The notes under the pieces were generated by a model. The model did not search any database. It saw nothing but the letters and a program-made list of their open reading frames with translations, and was not told where the DNA came from. Shown in pieces: positions 1 through 8,750 of a stretch of DNA of 64,000 nt (positions within the stretch are counted from its first letter, which is position 1; each line of letters begins with the position of its first letter). The translations under genes and the position numbers were made by a program. The stretch spans positions 5,806,001 to 5,870,000 of the forward strand of contig NC_058161.1 in assembly GCF_020080835.1 (NCBI RefSeq). The letters are read 5' to 3'. Source of the DNA: Cotesia glomerata. Its lineage: Eukaryota; Arthropoda; Insecta; Hymenoptera; Braconidae.

Positions 1-56
1 AAACAAATGCGAAGATAAGAACAATTAAAAATAAATTAAATTAATAATAAAAGAGA

Positions 57-302
57 CTAAACTTTATTGTTATTCAAATCAGTTATTAAAGTACGAATAC
101 ACGGCAATACTGGTCCGTCTTTTTCTCCTGTGATACCATAAATTTTTTGTTGAAGAACCATCCAAGAATATTTAGATTCTTTTGGGTATGATAATTGAAA
201 AACGTAAAAACTTTTGAAAGCAATGTCTACAGCTTCAAGAAGTGACGCAAGTTGATAAGTAATGTTGTTAACGTGGACGTTATATGATTCTATTTTACTC
301 AT
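57..302 (-). pseudogene. Small ORF, unidentified, probably the 3' piece of a broken gene
   Basis: An 81-codon minus-strand ORF that reads like real protein: mixed composition, with a VNNITYQLASLLEAVDIAFKSF-like helical stretch (residues 11-32) and a KIYGITGEKDGP turn (about residues 53-64). I do not recognise the family. A stop lies only seven codons upstream of the ATG, and the sequence just before it (about 303-417) is the end of a CACTGATA-type MITE. The original 5' part was therefore probably lost or displaced, making this a remnant, perhaps of a transposon gene. It could also be a last exon whose acceptor is hidden. No signal peptide or membrane segment is visible. A protein search is the decisive test. 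Confidence 0.35.
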
Positions 303-316
303 ACCAACAACTGAAT

Positions 317-417
317 ACTAAGAAATATTTGTTTAATACTAAAAAGTGGTCTCTAATAAATGATTTGTTAACTATTAACAAATATTTTTTAATACAAATA
401 AACCCTTCTATCAGTGT
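317..417. mobile_element. MITE fragment, CACTGATA family
   Basis: The right part matches the right half of the full copy at 44715-44989, including the shared AAAAAGTGGTCTCTAATAAATG block and the terminal CTTCTATCAGTGTA. The left half is missing. It abuts the left edge of the repeat body that starts near 418. Confidence 0.65.
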
Positions 418-834
418 ATTTTTTCAAATAATTATTTGTTCAATAATTAATTTATTTATTTGAGAATATCTATCAGGATGAAAAATATTTCTCGTTTCTT
501 TATGTAATTTAAATATTAAAAAAGTCTCATTTCATTAAAATAAATATTTATTATCTATAATTAACTTAGTTTTAACCTAAAATCATTGACACAACAAAAC
601 AGATACATTCATAACAATCACAAGTAAGGTTAGGCTTATAAACATAAGTTATAAAGAGAGCGCGACTACCGACTTTCAGACTTCCTGCCGCCTCGTGTCT
701 CGTTGTCAGTGCATGAATTCATTATTTCGGCTCCCTGTCGTAGAGCGCATGCGCGACTCAACCACGGCATCAAAGCGGGGCTTTCTGCCGTGAAATCGCA
801 GCGGGAACCCCGTACTTTCGACCGGCGTAGTAAG
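418..834 (+). mobile_element. GCCGAAAGTACG-family element body (5'-truncated), copy E1
   Basis: About 415 bp, clearly homologous to 55250-55885: shared AAATAATTATTTGTTCAATAA, AGGTTAGGCTTATAAACATA, CGCATGCGCGACTC and CGTACTTTCGACCGGCGTAG blocks. The right end (810-834) carries the inverted-repeat motif CGTACTTTCGACCGGC and runs straight into the hairpin at 835. The left inverted repeat is missing where the MITE at 317-417 sits. ORFs on either strand here look like chance frames. Confidence 0.75.
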
Positions 835-972
835 AATAGTATATTACACACCTGTGGCAAGAAAATGAGAAATGTCTCAGAACACATATATGTTGCCCGA
901 GGCGAAGCCGAGGTCGACATATATGTGATCTGAGATATTTATTATTTTCCTGCCATAGGTTTGTATACTATT
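835..972 (+). repeat. AATAGTATA hairpin module H1
   Basis: A long imperfect palindrome that begins AATAGTATATTACACACC and ends TATACTATT. The arms pair through GAGAAATGTCTCAGA/ATCTGAGATAT and ACATATATGT. The apex holds CCGAGGCGAAGCCGAGG (897-913). The TTAC side faces the ACTTTCGACCGGC end of E1, the reverse of most other copies. Confidence 0.85.
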
Positions 973-1057
973 TTTCTGTCCGACAGAGGCGGAAAGCGGC
1001 AATTTCGTTTAGCGCAGCGGGCCGAAAGTTGCCACTTTCCGACTGGAGGGCAGAAAA
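973..1057 (+). repeat. Mini-core with GGCGGAAAGCGGC inverted ends
   Basis: An ~85-bp unit next to H1. The left end reads GAGGCGGAAAGCGGCAA and the right end, reverse-complemented, CAGTCGGAAAGTGGCAA, with TTTAGCGCAGCGGG between. The same unit recurs at 2697-2783, 18834-18926 and 32540-32627, always beside a hairpin. Confidence 0.75.
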
Positions 1058-1302
1058 AATTATTTAATTTACATAAATAAATATTTAGATAAGTAGACTC
1101 AGGCACGAGGTAAACTAAAAAACACGCGTACACTGTAGATTGGAGGGAAATAACAAAAATAGTGGCGCCACCGTCACGGTTGCTATGGTAACATAGAATT
1201 TAGTTTTAGTCCTGTTAACTTGGTATTCTCAGATTTAAAATACTAGTTTTCTTAAATCTAAAATATTTAACTTGACTTTTACTGCATACAAGAAAACTCA
1301 TC
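1058..1302. other. Unassigned spacer
   Basis: AT-rich sequence with one GC-richer patch (about 1162-1193, GGCGCCACCGTCACGG). No ORF, RNA or repeat recognised. Confidence 0.4.
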
Positions 1303-1367
1303 AGTAGTTAAACAAAGAGGGTTTGGCCCCCCGATAAAATAGATTTCTGTAGTACCGACATATCAAG

Positions 1368-1535
1368 AGATAACTTCATGTAATTTCACATTATTTCAGT
1401 CAATTCGTTTAAGAGATAACTTCACATAACTTCACATAATTTCACATAATTTCACATAATTTCAGTCGAATCGTTCAAGATATAACTTCACATAACTTCA
1501 TGTAATTTCACATAATTTCATAGTAGCTATGAAAT
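1368..1535. repeat. Short tandem array, TTCACATAATTTCA units
   Basis: At least six related units of ATAACTTCACATAATTTCA, some ending in TCAGTCGAATCGTTCAAGA. It lies just inside the left inverted repeat of the 1303-2375 element. Confidence 0.75.
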
Positions 1536-1559
1536 ATAATTCCCCACCAAAGATCCCCT

Positions 1560-1745
1560 CCCAACGACGACGCCAAAAACAGGTTTAAACTTGTCGGATG
1601 ACGTAAAAACATGATGTAATCGAAAGAGGAGGGGTTAAAAAATGTTAAAATTCACGATGACGACGCTAAAAAACAGGTTAAAACATGTCGGATGACGTAA
1701 AAACATGATGTAATCGAGAGAGGAGGGGGTAAAAAACGTTCAAAA
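1560..1745. repeat. Two-copy ~100-bp tandem repeat
   Basis: Two copies share CGACG(A)CGCYAAAAAACAGG, GTCGGATGACGTAAAAACAT, GATGTAATCGARAGAGGAGG and a GGGTAAAAAA tail. Internal to the 1303-2375 element. Confidence 0.8.
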
Positions 1746-2089
1746 AAATTCAAAAAATTCTTACCCCACATCGATAAAACAGAACATCATTCGGTATCAA
1801 ACCGACTGTTAACAATACCCTGCAGTCGATAACATAGATCACCAGTTGACATCAAACTATCGACAAAAACTTACCTCAAATCGATAAATAAACTTCAATA
1901 CCTTCACCTCCATTTCATCCCACCAGAGCGGCGTAAGTATCGAACCTTCTTGCATATAATTATACCACAAGTCATTTGAATATATACAAAATTCATAATC
2001 ACATCAAATAAGTGCATATCACATCAACACCAAAGCTGATACACGGCAAAGGAATCAGCTCTGCTGTTGGGTGGTAGCATTTTGACCTC

Positions 2090-2235
2090 AAACAATCGAT
2101 CAACAAATCGATGATAATCGTCCAACAGTCGGTAAAAATCGATCACCAAATCGATGATAATCCTCAACAGTCGATAAAAATCGATGATAATCCCCAACGG
2201 TAAAAATCGATCAACAAATCGATGCCAATCCCCAA
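2090..2235. repeat. Minisatellite, AAATCGATGATAATCC units
   Basis: Four degenerate units of roughly 35-45 bp built from ATCGATCAACAAATCGATGA followed by TAATCCCCAACAGTCGGTAA. ORFs on both strands here encode only the repeat, for example repeated FYRLL on the minus strand. Confidence 0.75.
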
Positions 2236-2375
2236 CAGCTGGTAAAAAAGAACACAAAAAACGACCTTCGATATCGCAGAAACACCGAAAACAACCATCG
2301 ATATGGCAGAAACCCAAATGTCGGTACTGTAGAAATCTATTTTATCGGGGGCCAAACCCTCCTTGTTTAACTACT

Positions 2376-2696
2376 CTCGTCTAAAAAATATTCGGTATTC
2401 TGGGTATAAAAAAACTTTTTTTTCAGTGTGAATAACTTTCAAAGGAGTAGGTTTATCGAAAAACTATAAGACTCCTTTTGGAGAGCGTTCAATTTCCTAC
2501 AAAATATTCATTGATCGTTGCTGTGCTGCTATTTATTCTAGAGATAAAAATAAAAAAGGTCACAAAAATTCAATATCAAAATTAAGAGCTTTTAAGGTTA
2601 GATATTTTTTTTTAGGTCAAAAACAAAAAGTTTAGCGGGCGACAGAAAAAAAAGCCAAGCTCAGAAACAACGGACACCTTAATAACGGAAAATAAT
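2376..2696. other. Unassigned AT-rich spacer
   Basis: No ORF or repeat recognised between the 1303-2375 element and the next mini-core. Confidence 0.4.
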
Positions 2697-2783
2697 TTTT
2701 TTTGCCCTCCGGGCGGAAAGTGGCAACTTTAGTCCCGCTGCGCTAAACTAAGTTGCCGCTTTCCGCCTTCGTCGGACAAAAAA
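2697..2783 (-). repeat. Mini-core, inverted relative to 973-1057
   Basis: Reverse complement of the 973-1057 unit: GGGCGGAAAGTGGCAACTTT, then CGCTGCGCTAAAC and GCCGCTTTCCGCC. With H2 it forms the mirror image of H1 plus mini-core, so the 1303-2375 element lies between two inverted module pairs. Confidence 0.75.
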
Positions 2784-2920
2784 TTAGTATACACTCCTCG
2801 GGAAGTAAATAAGAAAGCCTCAGATCACATGTTTGTTGACCTCGGCTTCGCCTCGGCCAACAATTACATGTGATCTGAGACATTTCTTACTTTACTTTCC
2901 TAGGTGTGTAATATACTATT
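2784..2920 (-). repeat. AATAGTATA hairpin module H2
   Basis: On the minus strand it begins AATAGTATATTACACACCTA; the other end is TTAGTATACACTCC. The arms pair through CCTCAGATCACATGT and ACATGTGATCTGAGACATTT. The apex is CCTCGGCTTCGCCTCGG (2840-2856). Same arm set as H1, H5 and H8. Confidence 0.85.
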
Positions 2921-3525
2921 TTTTCTCCTGCCTAAGCCGAAAGTTCAAATACCTTCCGCTTGCAGCCGGAATAAAGCAGCAGTTTCTATCCTCGGAATAA
3001 ATGAACGCGCACGCGCAATAGTGCCTACATCGGCTCTCACGCATTGTACGTTCTTCTCTTTAACACATACTTTTTCCGTCAGCACTTCATGTTGCGTCAT
3101 TAGTGCAATATACTATAATTATAATAAAAATAATGTAATTTAGTGATAATGTGATTTATGATAATGTTTAGTGATAATGTTATAGTTTGAAAATTTCAAA
3201 AATTATCATATTGTACCAAAAAAAGGTTGATTTACATAAAATATGTTAAATCACCAAGTCACTAGAATTATTCTTATATTAAAATTATCATCTAATATTA
3301 TTATTAAGATTATCCATAATTATTATGAAATGAATACTTATAATTACTATTAATATTTATCAATATGAATATTTGAAGTTATAACACAAAATTAATTTTT
3401 TTAATATCTTTACTTAAATAATAATTTTAAATTATTAGTTATGATAATTTTAAATTAAGTCACTAAAATTATTCTTATATTAAAATTATCATCTAATATT
3501 ATCATTAAGATTATCCATAATTTTG

Positions 3526-4118
3526 CAACGCACATTAATAATATTATGTCTGAAGCCTGGAAAACGCTAGGGTTCATTACTCGAGTTTCAAAAAACTTTA
3601 ATAATCTTAATGCCATTAAATTGTTATATAATACATTTGTTAGACCAAAACTTGAGTATGCTTCGCTAGTATGGTCTCCTACTCAATCAGGACAGTCCAC
3701 TAAGATTGAAAGAGTTCAAAGAAGGTTTTTAAAATTTTTAATTTGGAAAAAAACTGGACTTTATCCGGCTCGGGGAATTGCAGATCTCACGCTATGCAAA
3801 GAATGCGAATATCTTACTCTCGATGAAAGACGCATCTGTGCGGAATTCTCCTTTGCAACTAAATTATTTAACAACTTGGTGGATTGTCCTCAATTGCTAA
3901 CACTGTTTAAATTTAAGATACCAGTCTTAGGTATGAGAAATCAAACTCCAATGTACATACCTATTGCTAAATCTAACTTATCACAGGCAGCGCCAATATA
4001 TCGCATCTCTAATACAGTGAATCGCTTTTATCAATGGGAACCTGCACTTGATATGTTGAATTGTCCTAATGGCTATGTAACTGCGTTACTTGGCAAACTA
4101 GCAACTAAGTGGCGTTAA
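3526..4118 (+). pseudogene. LINE reverse transcriptase, C-terminal fragment
   Basis: An open frame of about 197 codons from the truncation point; the 190-codon ATG-initiated part starts at 3546, but upstream residues (HINNI) continue the homology, so that ATG is internal. It matches the end of the RT and thumb region of Jockey/I/CR1-like LINEs: KTLGFITRVSKNF, then the hallmark LYNTFVRPKLEYASLVWSP (residues 27-45 of the ATG ORF), then KIERVQRRFLKFL. The catalytic palm with the YxDD motif and all of the endonuclease are missing, so it cannot be active. It is otherwise uninterrupted to its TAA, which suggests a fairly young insertion. Clade assignment is tentative. Confidence 0.85.
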
Positions 4119-4365
4119 AGATGTGCAATTATGAATTAATAGTTAATAAGTAAGTTTTAATAGGTAATAATTAATAAGTAATAAGCAATAATTACTCAGC
4201 AATTTTTATGAGTGAAAATGAATGAAATCACTATGCTAGCTATAAGTCATCTTGTTATACATCAAAAATTTATTTTTCTTATGTACTAACAATTGTATTA
4301 TTAACCCTGTTAATGGCCTAGGCTGTTGGGTTTGTTTATTGAAATAAAATAAAATAAAAATAAAA
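3526..4365 (+). mobile_element. 5'-truncated non-LTR retrotransposon (LINE) insertion
   Basis: Opens directly inside reverse-transcriptase coding sequence, has a 3'UTR of about 250 bp with TTAATGGCCTAGGCTGTTGG near its end, and finishes in an AAATAAAATA-type simple tail. A duplicated ATAATT at the edges suggests a short target duplication. These are the marks of target-primed reverse transcription. A related 3' end lies in reverse at 21690-21790. Confidence 0.85.
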
Positions 4366-4523
4366 TAATTATTATTAAATGAATGCTTATAATTACTATT
4401 AATATTTATCAAAATGATTATTTAAAGTTATAATAAAAATTATTCTGTTATTTTCATAACACTAATTATTTTTTTTAATATCATTACTTAAATAATAATT
4501 TTAAATTGTATTTTTTCTTGACT

Positions 4524-4575
4524 GGGGGGGCTCCGCCCCCCCAACCCCCCGCCGGGGCTTCGCCCCTGGACCCCT
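4524..4575. repeat. GC-rich double stem-loop
   Basis: Two adjacent perfect short palindromes, GGGGGGCTCCGCCCCCC and GGGGCTTCGCCCC, separated by AACCCCCCGCC. They stand out sharply from the AT-rich surroundings and lie just inside the right inverted repeat of the 2921-4640 element. Confidence 0.85.
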
Positions 4576-4640
4576 TCCATGATTACCTACGATGCTATTG
4601 CATTAAAAGATTCGCGAACTTTCGGCTTGGCAGGAGAAAA

Positions 4641-4776
4641 AATAGTATGTGTGACACGGGACGAAAGTACTACATCCTCACCCGCGTGTTTGCCACCCTC
4701 GCCTTCGGCTCGGGTGGCAATCACACACGCGGGACAGAATGTAGTACTTTCGTCCCTTGTGGCACAATATACTATT
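4641..4776 (+). repeat. AATAGTATA hairpin module H3 (distinct arm set)
   Basis: Begins AATAGTATGTGTGACACGGG and ends in TATACTATT. The arms pair through GGGACGAAAGTACTACAT / ATGTAGTACTTTCGTCCC and CCGCGTGT / ACACGCGG. The apex CCCTCGCCTTCGGCTCGGG is a variant of the usual motif. Pairing extends outward through CAGGAGAAAA / TTTTCTCCTG. Confidence 0.85.
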
Positions 4777-4778
4777 TT

Positions 4779-4812
4779 CTCCTGATATAACTTGATGTGT
4801 GTATATCAGGAG
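4779..4812. repeat. Small palindrome beside H3
   Basis: CTCCTGATAT (4779-4788) and ATATCAGGAG (4803-4812) around a 14-nt loop. The left arm overlaps the outward extension of H3. Confidence 0.7.
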
Positions 4813-5014
4813 TGATACACTGCAAAAAATTTGTGAAGTAATTTACGGAGAGAATGCAGAAGTGATGATTTATAATTGATTTAGTTGCTTTAAAAATAAT
4901 TTTTATTTGTTAAAAATTTACAAAATAAGTATTTAAAAATGATTTAAAATTTATTCTTCAGTTTAATATCATAAATAAATTTCAATATTTAAGAAAAAAT
5001 TGCCTTAATATTTT
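4813..5014. other. Unassigned AT-rich spacer
   Basis: No feature recognised. Confidence 0.4.
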
Positions 5015-5756
5015 TTAAGGGGGAACACCACTGTGACGATTGAAAAAAAGAGGTGATTTTCGGGAATTTTTTTGGAAGGGAAAATAAAGGAATTTGGGGA
5101 TCGGATTTTTTTATTTTATTAAGGGTAGATTAGAGATTATTACCCTAAATTTTTATTAAAAAATATTTAATTATTACAAAGTTATTAACAATCTCGTAGA
5201 GCACTAGAAAAAATTATCCTCTCCATGGTCGGTTCAATAACTCAAAAACAGATCATCTGAAAATAAAAATCAAAATTGCTTTTTAATCAGTAAGGATGTA
5301 GTTATCGTCACACGTACGTAATTTGAAAAATTTTATTTTAAAAATTTTTTTAGCCGGGTTAAAACAAAAAAAAAACAGTAAGAATAGTGAGAAAATTTTC
5401 AATCAGTCGTAATTTTTTTAAAAATTAAAATTTTCAAAATTCCGTACGTGTGACGATAACTACATCCTTACTGATTAAAAAGCAATTTGGGTTTTTATTT
5501 TCAGATGATCCGTTTAGTTGTTGAGTTATCGAACAGACCATGGAGGGGGAAATTTTTTCTAGTGCTCTACAAGATTGTTAATAACTTCGTAATAATTAAA
5601 TATTTTTTAATAAAGATTTAAGGTAATGATCTTTAATGTACCCTTAATAAAATAAAATAAAAAAATCCGATCCCCAAATTTCTTTATTTTCCCTGTAAAA
5701 AAAATTCCCGAAAATCACCTCTTTTTTTCGATCGTCACAATGGTGTTCCCCCTTAA
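5015..5756. mobile_element. piggyBac-like foldback MITE, ~734 bp, TTAA sites
   Basis: TTAA at 5015-5018 and 5753-5756 flank a unit beginning GGGGGAACACCACTGTGACG and ending CACAATGGTGTTCCCCC. The inverted arms are about 310 bp each with a roughly 100-bp loop. Matching inner blocks include GTACGTGTGACGATAACTAC with its mirror, and AGCACTAGAAAAAATT with AATTTTTTCTAGTGCT. TTAA duplication with a G/C-run end is typical of piggyBac-superfamily insertions. No coding capacity. The arms are similar enough that a strong hairpin is expected. Confidence 0.85.
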
Positions 5757-6239
5757 ACTTCTACAAATAGTATTTTTTGATAAATTTTCTTCATACTAGA
5801 GAGAATTCATCAAACAACGCTAATTGCAATTTTTTTTTTAAATATTAAAATTTATTAGTTATATCAAACTAAAAAAGAAGTTTATATTATTTTTTTAAAT
5901 CTTTGAGTGCACATTTTGCAATTTTCAAACGAATGAAAACTATTTTTTATTTTTATTCAACAAAATAAAAAATTTACTCCGCGTTTTTCATTAATTATAT
6001 ATATATGACATCCTTATTGGAGTGAATTTTACTTTAGAATGACTATCAATTAAAAATTAAAAATCATTTATTGTCCAAATTTTCTGCATTATATCATCAA
6101 ATCCCATTAAAACCTCTTCATTCAACCCCTTAATTCTCTCAAAATTTAATTGTAGTTGACTCATGAAGAAAAAAATAAGATAAAAAATATTTCTACAAGC
6201 TGTTAGTCAGTCTCTTTCACAATACTTTTTATACATTAC
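5757..6239. other. AT-rich DNA, nothing recognised
   Basis: No coding potential or repeat family seen. Confidence 0.4.
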
Positions 6240-6348
6240 TTAATACAGCCTGTTATCAGCTAATTCGCGAACCGTACATTCGCGAGAGTACAGTGAATCT
6301 CTCTTATAAACACGTCGCTGGCTGTCGCACTTTTTGCTTCTGAGCCAT

Positions 6349-6380
<32 letters not shown>

Positions 6381-7000
6381 CCAATACCCTTGCAATAACA
6401 ACAGCAACGGCATCATCCGCTCGGAGTGCTCAAGCTCTTGAAGCTCGTCGTTGATTTTAAAAAACCCGTGTCACCTGGCACGTACACTAGACAACGCTGA
6501 CTCTTTGAATGCAGTATCCCAACAGCACGTCGCTTTTCATTTTTTCACCCATCCATTTCCCTTCCTCAGACCTCAGCCTCTACCCTCTCTGTCTTCTTTC
6601 GCCCGCGCGACCGTTCGCCCATGATTCTTTGTCTCTATCAAGCTTCAAGCTTCCAGCTGCAAGCTCCACGCTATTACAGCTTCTCTGAAGTATCTTGCTC
6701 GAGCCAGTGTATGTAGTGTATGCTGTAGTTATATGTCCACGAGGTTGTTCTCGCCTTGGCGCCCTCGTGCTATTCTTCCGAATAAAAAATAAAAAACACT
6801 CTAACGACACCCGGGGTTAATGATTTTTCTTTTTTCTCGCCGCATCTACACGTCTAAGTCCAGTGACCCCAGGAAACATACAAGCGGCCACCGAACCACC
6901 CCCTCGGCCCATCCGACCGTTCGACGAACCAACTAACTAACCAACCAACCAATCGACCAACCCTCTCCGCGCTGTTTTATCACCCCGTCATAGATTTACT
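6240..7000. other. Unique, less AT-rich block; possible distal promoter or 5'UTR exon
   Basis: Base composition rises noticeably over about 750 bp: CAACAG microsatellite, pyrimidine-rich runs, GCCCGCGCGACCG, and a CCAACCAACCAA run near 6930-6962. There is no convincing ORF; the 76-codon minus frame at 6580-6810 is low quality. In large insect neural genes, promoters and non-coding first exons often lie many kb upstream, and this block is a candidate for neuroligin. That is inference only. Confidence 0.3.
6347..6396. repeat. CAACAG microsatellite
   Basis: ATCAACAGCAACAGCAACAG continues into CAACAGCAGCAACACC. All frames would encode homopolymers, but no surrounding ORF supports coding use. Confidence 0.8.
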
Positions 7001-7568
7001 CCTTTCCGTGAATCGAAACGGTATGATAAAAAAAAAAACGTGGTAAGATTTATTAAGAGATCACTTAACGGTAACAAGTAGTTATTGTTCGGGGAATATT
7101 TTTTCTCTAATAACTTATAACTTTAATTAGCTGATGATTTATCGAATGGACACGCGGGAAATATTTATTTTTACTACTGGTAGATACAATGGGGGTGGAT
7201 TAAATAGATTGAGGTTCAAGCTTTACTATGTCGAAGTCAATATTTATAAATATGTTGATTTAGTATGGATTAATGATAAGAGCTCACATTACAACCGATG
7301 ATAGATGTATTGTTGCAAAATGTACAGATTATATTTACTTGGATAATTTGGAATAATTGCTAATACTTGCTATTATCCGTCAAGCACTAATTACTACTAA
7401 TAACTGTGCTAGCAATATGACCTTGGGTAATTATGATCCTCTGTCAACATTGGTAACATCGAGATTATTCTTACACGTGTATGTAAAGCTACTCAACGTT
7501 TATGAAATAGTTCTGCATAATGTGATCATTAAATGAAGAACTCTGAAATTGATATATCGGCTGTGGAT
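7001..7568. other. AT-rich unique DNA
   Basis: No gene or repeat family recognised. Confidence 0.4.
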
Positions 7569-8359
7569 ATACGCGGAAAAAAAAATTTAGCTACAGGAAC
7601 TCTATAGTAGTTAGTTAGTTGTAAAAAGTTCCGGTAAGTTAACGTATTCTTATGGTAACTATATCGTTTGGCTCCTACAACTCTATGTCGTTGAGCTTTG
7701 AGAGCTAAATGTTATTTACCTCTCACAACTCTACAGGATCGATCTAAGACTATAACAAATTTTAACAAATCTATAATGCGCGATTTAATATTGATAATTT
7801 AATAAATAAATGCAGCAGAACGAGTTTATATTGCCAATAATAATTGTTTATGACAAATAAGAATAGTATTATAATAGAAATAAAATAATAATAGAACTTA
7901 TATTATAAAAAAAAATTATTACAATCACAATATATTAAACTAATAAATTAAATTAATAGTCTCTGCAAATGAACCTTGAAAAACCATAAATACAAAACCG
8001 TTTTAACGAAATTCAATTTGACAAAAAAAATACCTATTTCCTTAAATAAATAAACTGGAAACTTAATTGTCCTCATATATTTTTAATAATATGGATAAGT
8101 AACATAATAATTATGTTTGTCATTTTGGAAGGTTATGAAATATGTCAGCGCACTACACTACTGCGCAACGTTAAGCTCTCCCAACTATACCGTTGGTCTC
8201 TCAGAACTATCCCGTTGAGTTCTGAGAGCGCAACAACATTTAGCTATCAGAACTAAATAAAATTTTGTTACTGTAACTCTATAGCAAACAGTAAACTGTG
8301 TATAGTTATGGTAACTCTACAATTTCGTTCCCAGAACGAAATTTTTTTTTCCCGTGTAT
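7569..8359. mobile_element. ~790-bp foldback-type element
   Basis: Ends are inverted: ATACGCGGAAAAAAAAATTT (left) and, on the minus strand, ACACGGGAAAAAAAAATTT (right). Inside, GGTAACTATA, GAACTCTATAG and TTGAGCTTTGAGAGC-like pieces recur on both sides (7590-7740 and 8150-8330). No ORF. An ATGATC array starts at its right edge. Confidence 0.6.
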
Positions 8360-8750
8360 GGTCATATATGATAAAACGTGACCATCAGATATGGCTATAT
8401 ATGATCATCGATGAACATATGTGAGTAATTATGATCCTGAATGATCATATATGACCATCATATATGGAATGTACGCCAATGAACGACCATATGTGATCAC
8501 TTAGAAGAATTATAGTCATCACATATAGTAATTTATGACCATTATTTATGAGCATGTAGTCTATGAATGGTAATAACTGGTCATTAAGGCTATATATAAT
8601 TATAACTAATCATGATGACCATCATATATGATAATTTATAACCATAAATGAACATACATGATCATTAAGATCATAAGTGACGTTGATTGATTATTGTGAT
8701 CTGATCATGTATGATCATTATAACCACATCTAATTATGTATGACCATATA
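8360..8750. repeat. Degenerate ATGATCATATATGACCAT array
   Basis: Dozens of variants of TATGATCAT, ATATGACCAT and ATATGTGATCA with no fixed period, often locally palindromic (TGATCA, CATATATG). Similar arrays occur at 13384-13640 and 29245-30230. Confidence 0.75.

Larger units (their letters stand above)
1303..2375. mobile_element. ~1.07 kb TIR element with internal minisatellites
   Basis: Terminal inverted repeats of about 59 bp (1303-1361 and 2317-2375), both reading inward AGTAGTTAAACAA(A/G)GAGGG, then GGCCCCCGATAAAATAGA and a GTACCGACAT block. Flanks CTCATC (left) and CTCGTC (right) are a possible diverged 6-bp target duplication. The interior is repetitive: TAACTTCACATAATTTCA units (1370-1535), a ~100-bp duplication (about 1560-1745), and ATCGATCAACAAATCGATGA units (2090-2230). 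ORFs crossing the last array are by-products of it. No transposase is present; superfamily unknown. Confidence 0.8.
3257..4510 (+). repeat. 201-bp tandem duplication, second copy split by a LINE
   Basis: AGTCACTARAATTATTCTTA begins at 3257 and again at 3458, a 201-bp period. The second copy runs to about 3524, is interrupted, and resumes near 4366 with TAATTATTATTAAATGAATG. It ends near 4510 in TACTTAAATAATAATTTTAA, matching 3412-3431. The break lies at ATAATT, which appears on both sides. Confidence 0.8.
2921..4640 (+). mobile_element. ~1.7 kb composite element with inverted ends, carrying a LINE
   Basis: Inverted ends TTTTCTCCTGCC(T)AAGCCG followed by AAAGTTC at 2921-2946 and, on the minus strand, at 4614-4640. 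These match the GCCGAAAGTACG ends of other family members. Hairpins abut both ends (H2 and H3). Inside are a short body, two copies of a 201-bp AT-rich tandem repeat, the LINE fragment, and a GC-rich palindrome cluster at 4524-4575. No transposase of its own is visible. Confidence 0.75.

Noticed and set aside
835..972. CRISPR-like or bacterial palindromic repeat contamination
   Set aside because: The hairpins are dispersed, on both strands, embedded in insect transposon-rich DNA and without spacer arrays or bacterial genes.
2024..2384. Overlapping ORFs on both strands
   Set aside because: They translate the ATCGATCAACAAATCGATGA minisatellite; repeated FYRLL and IDL strings are by-products.
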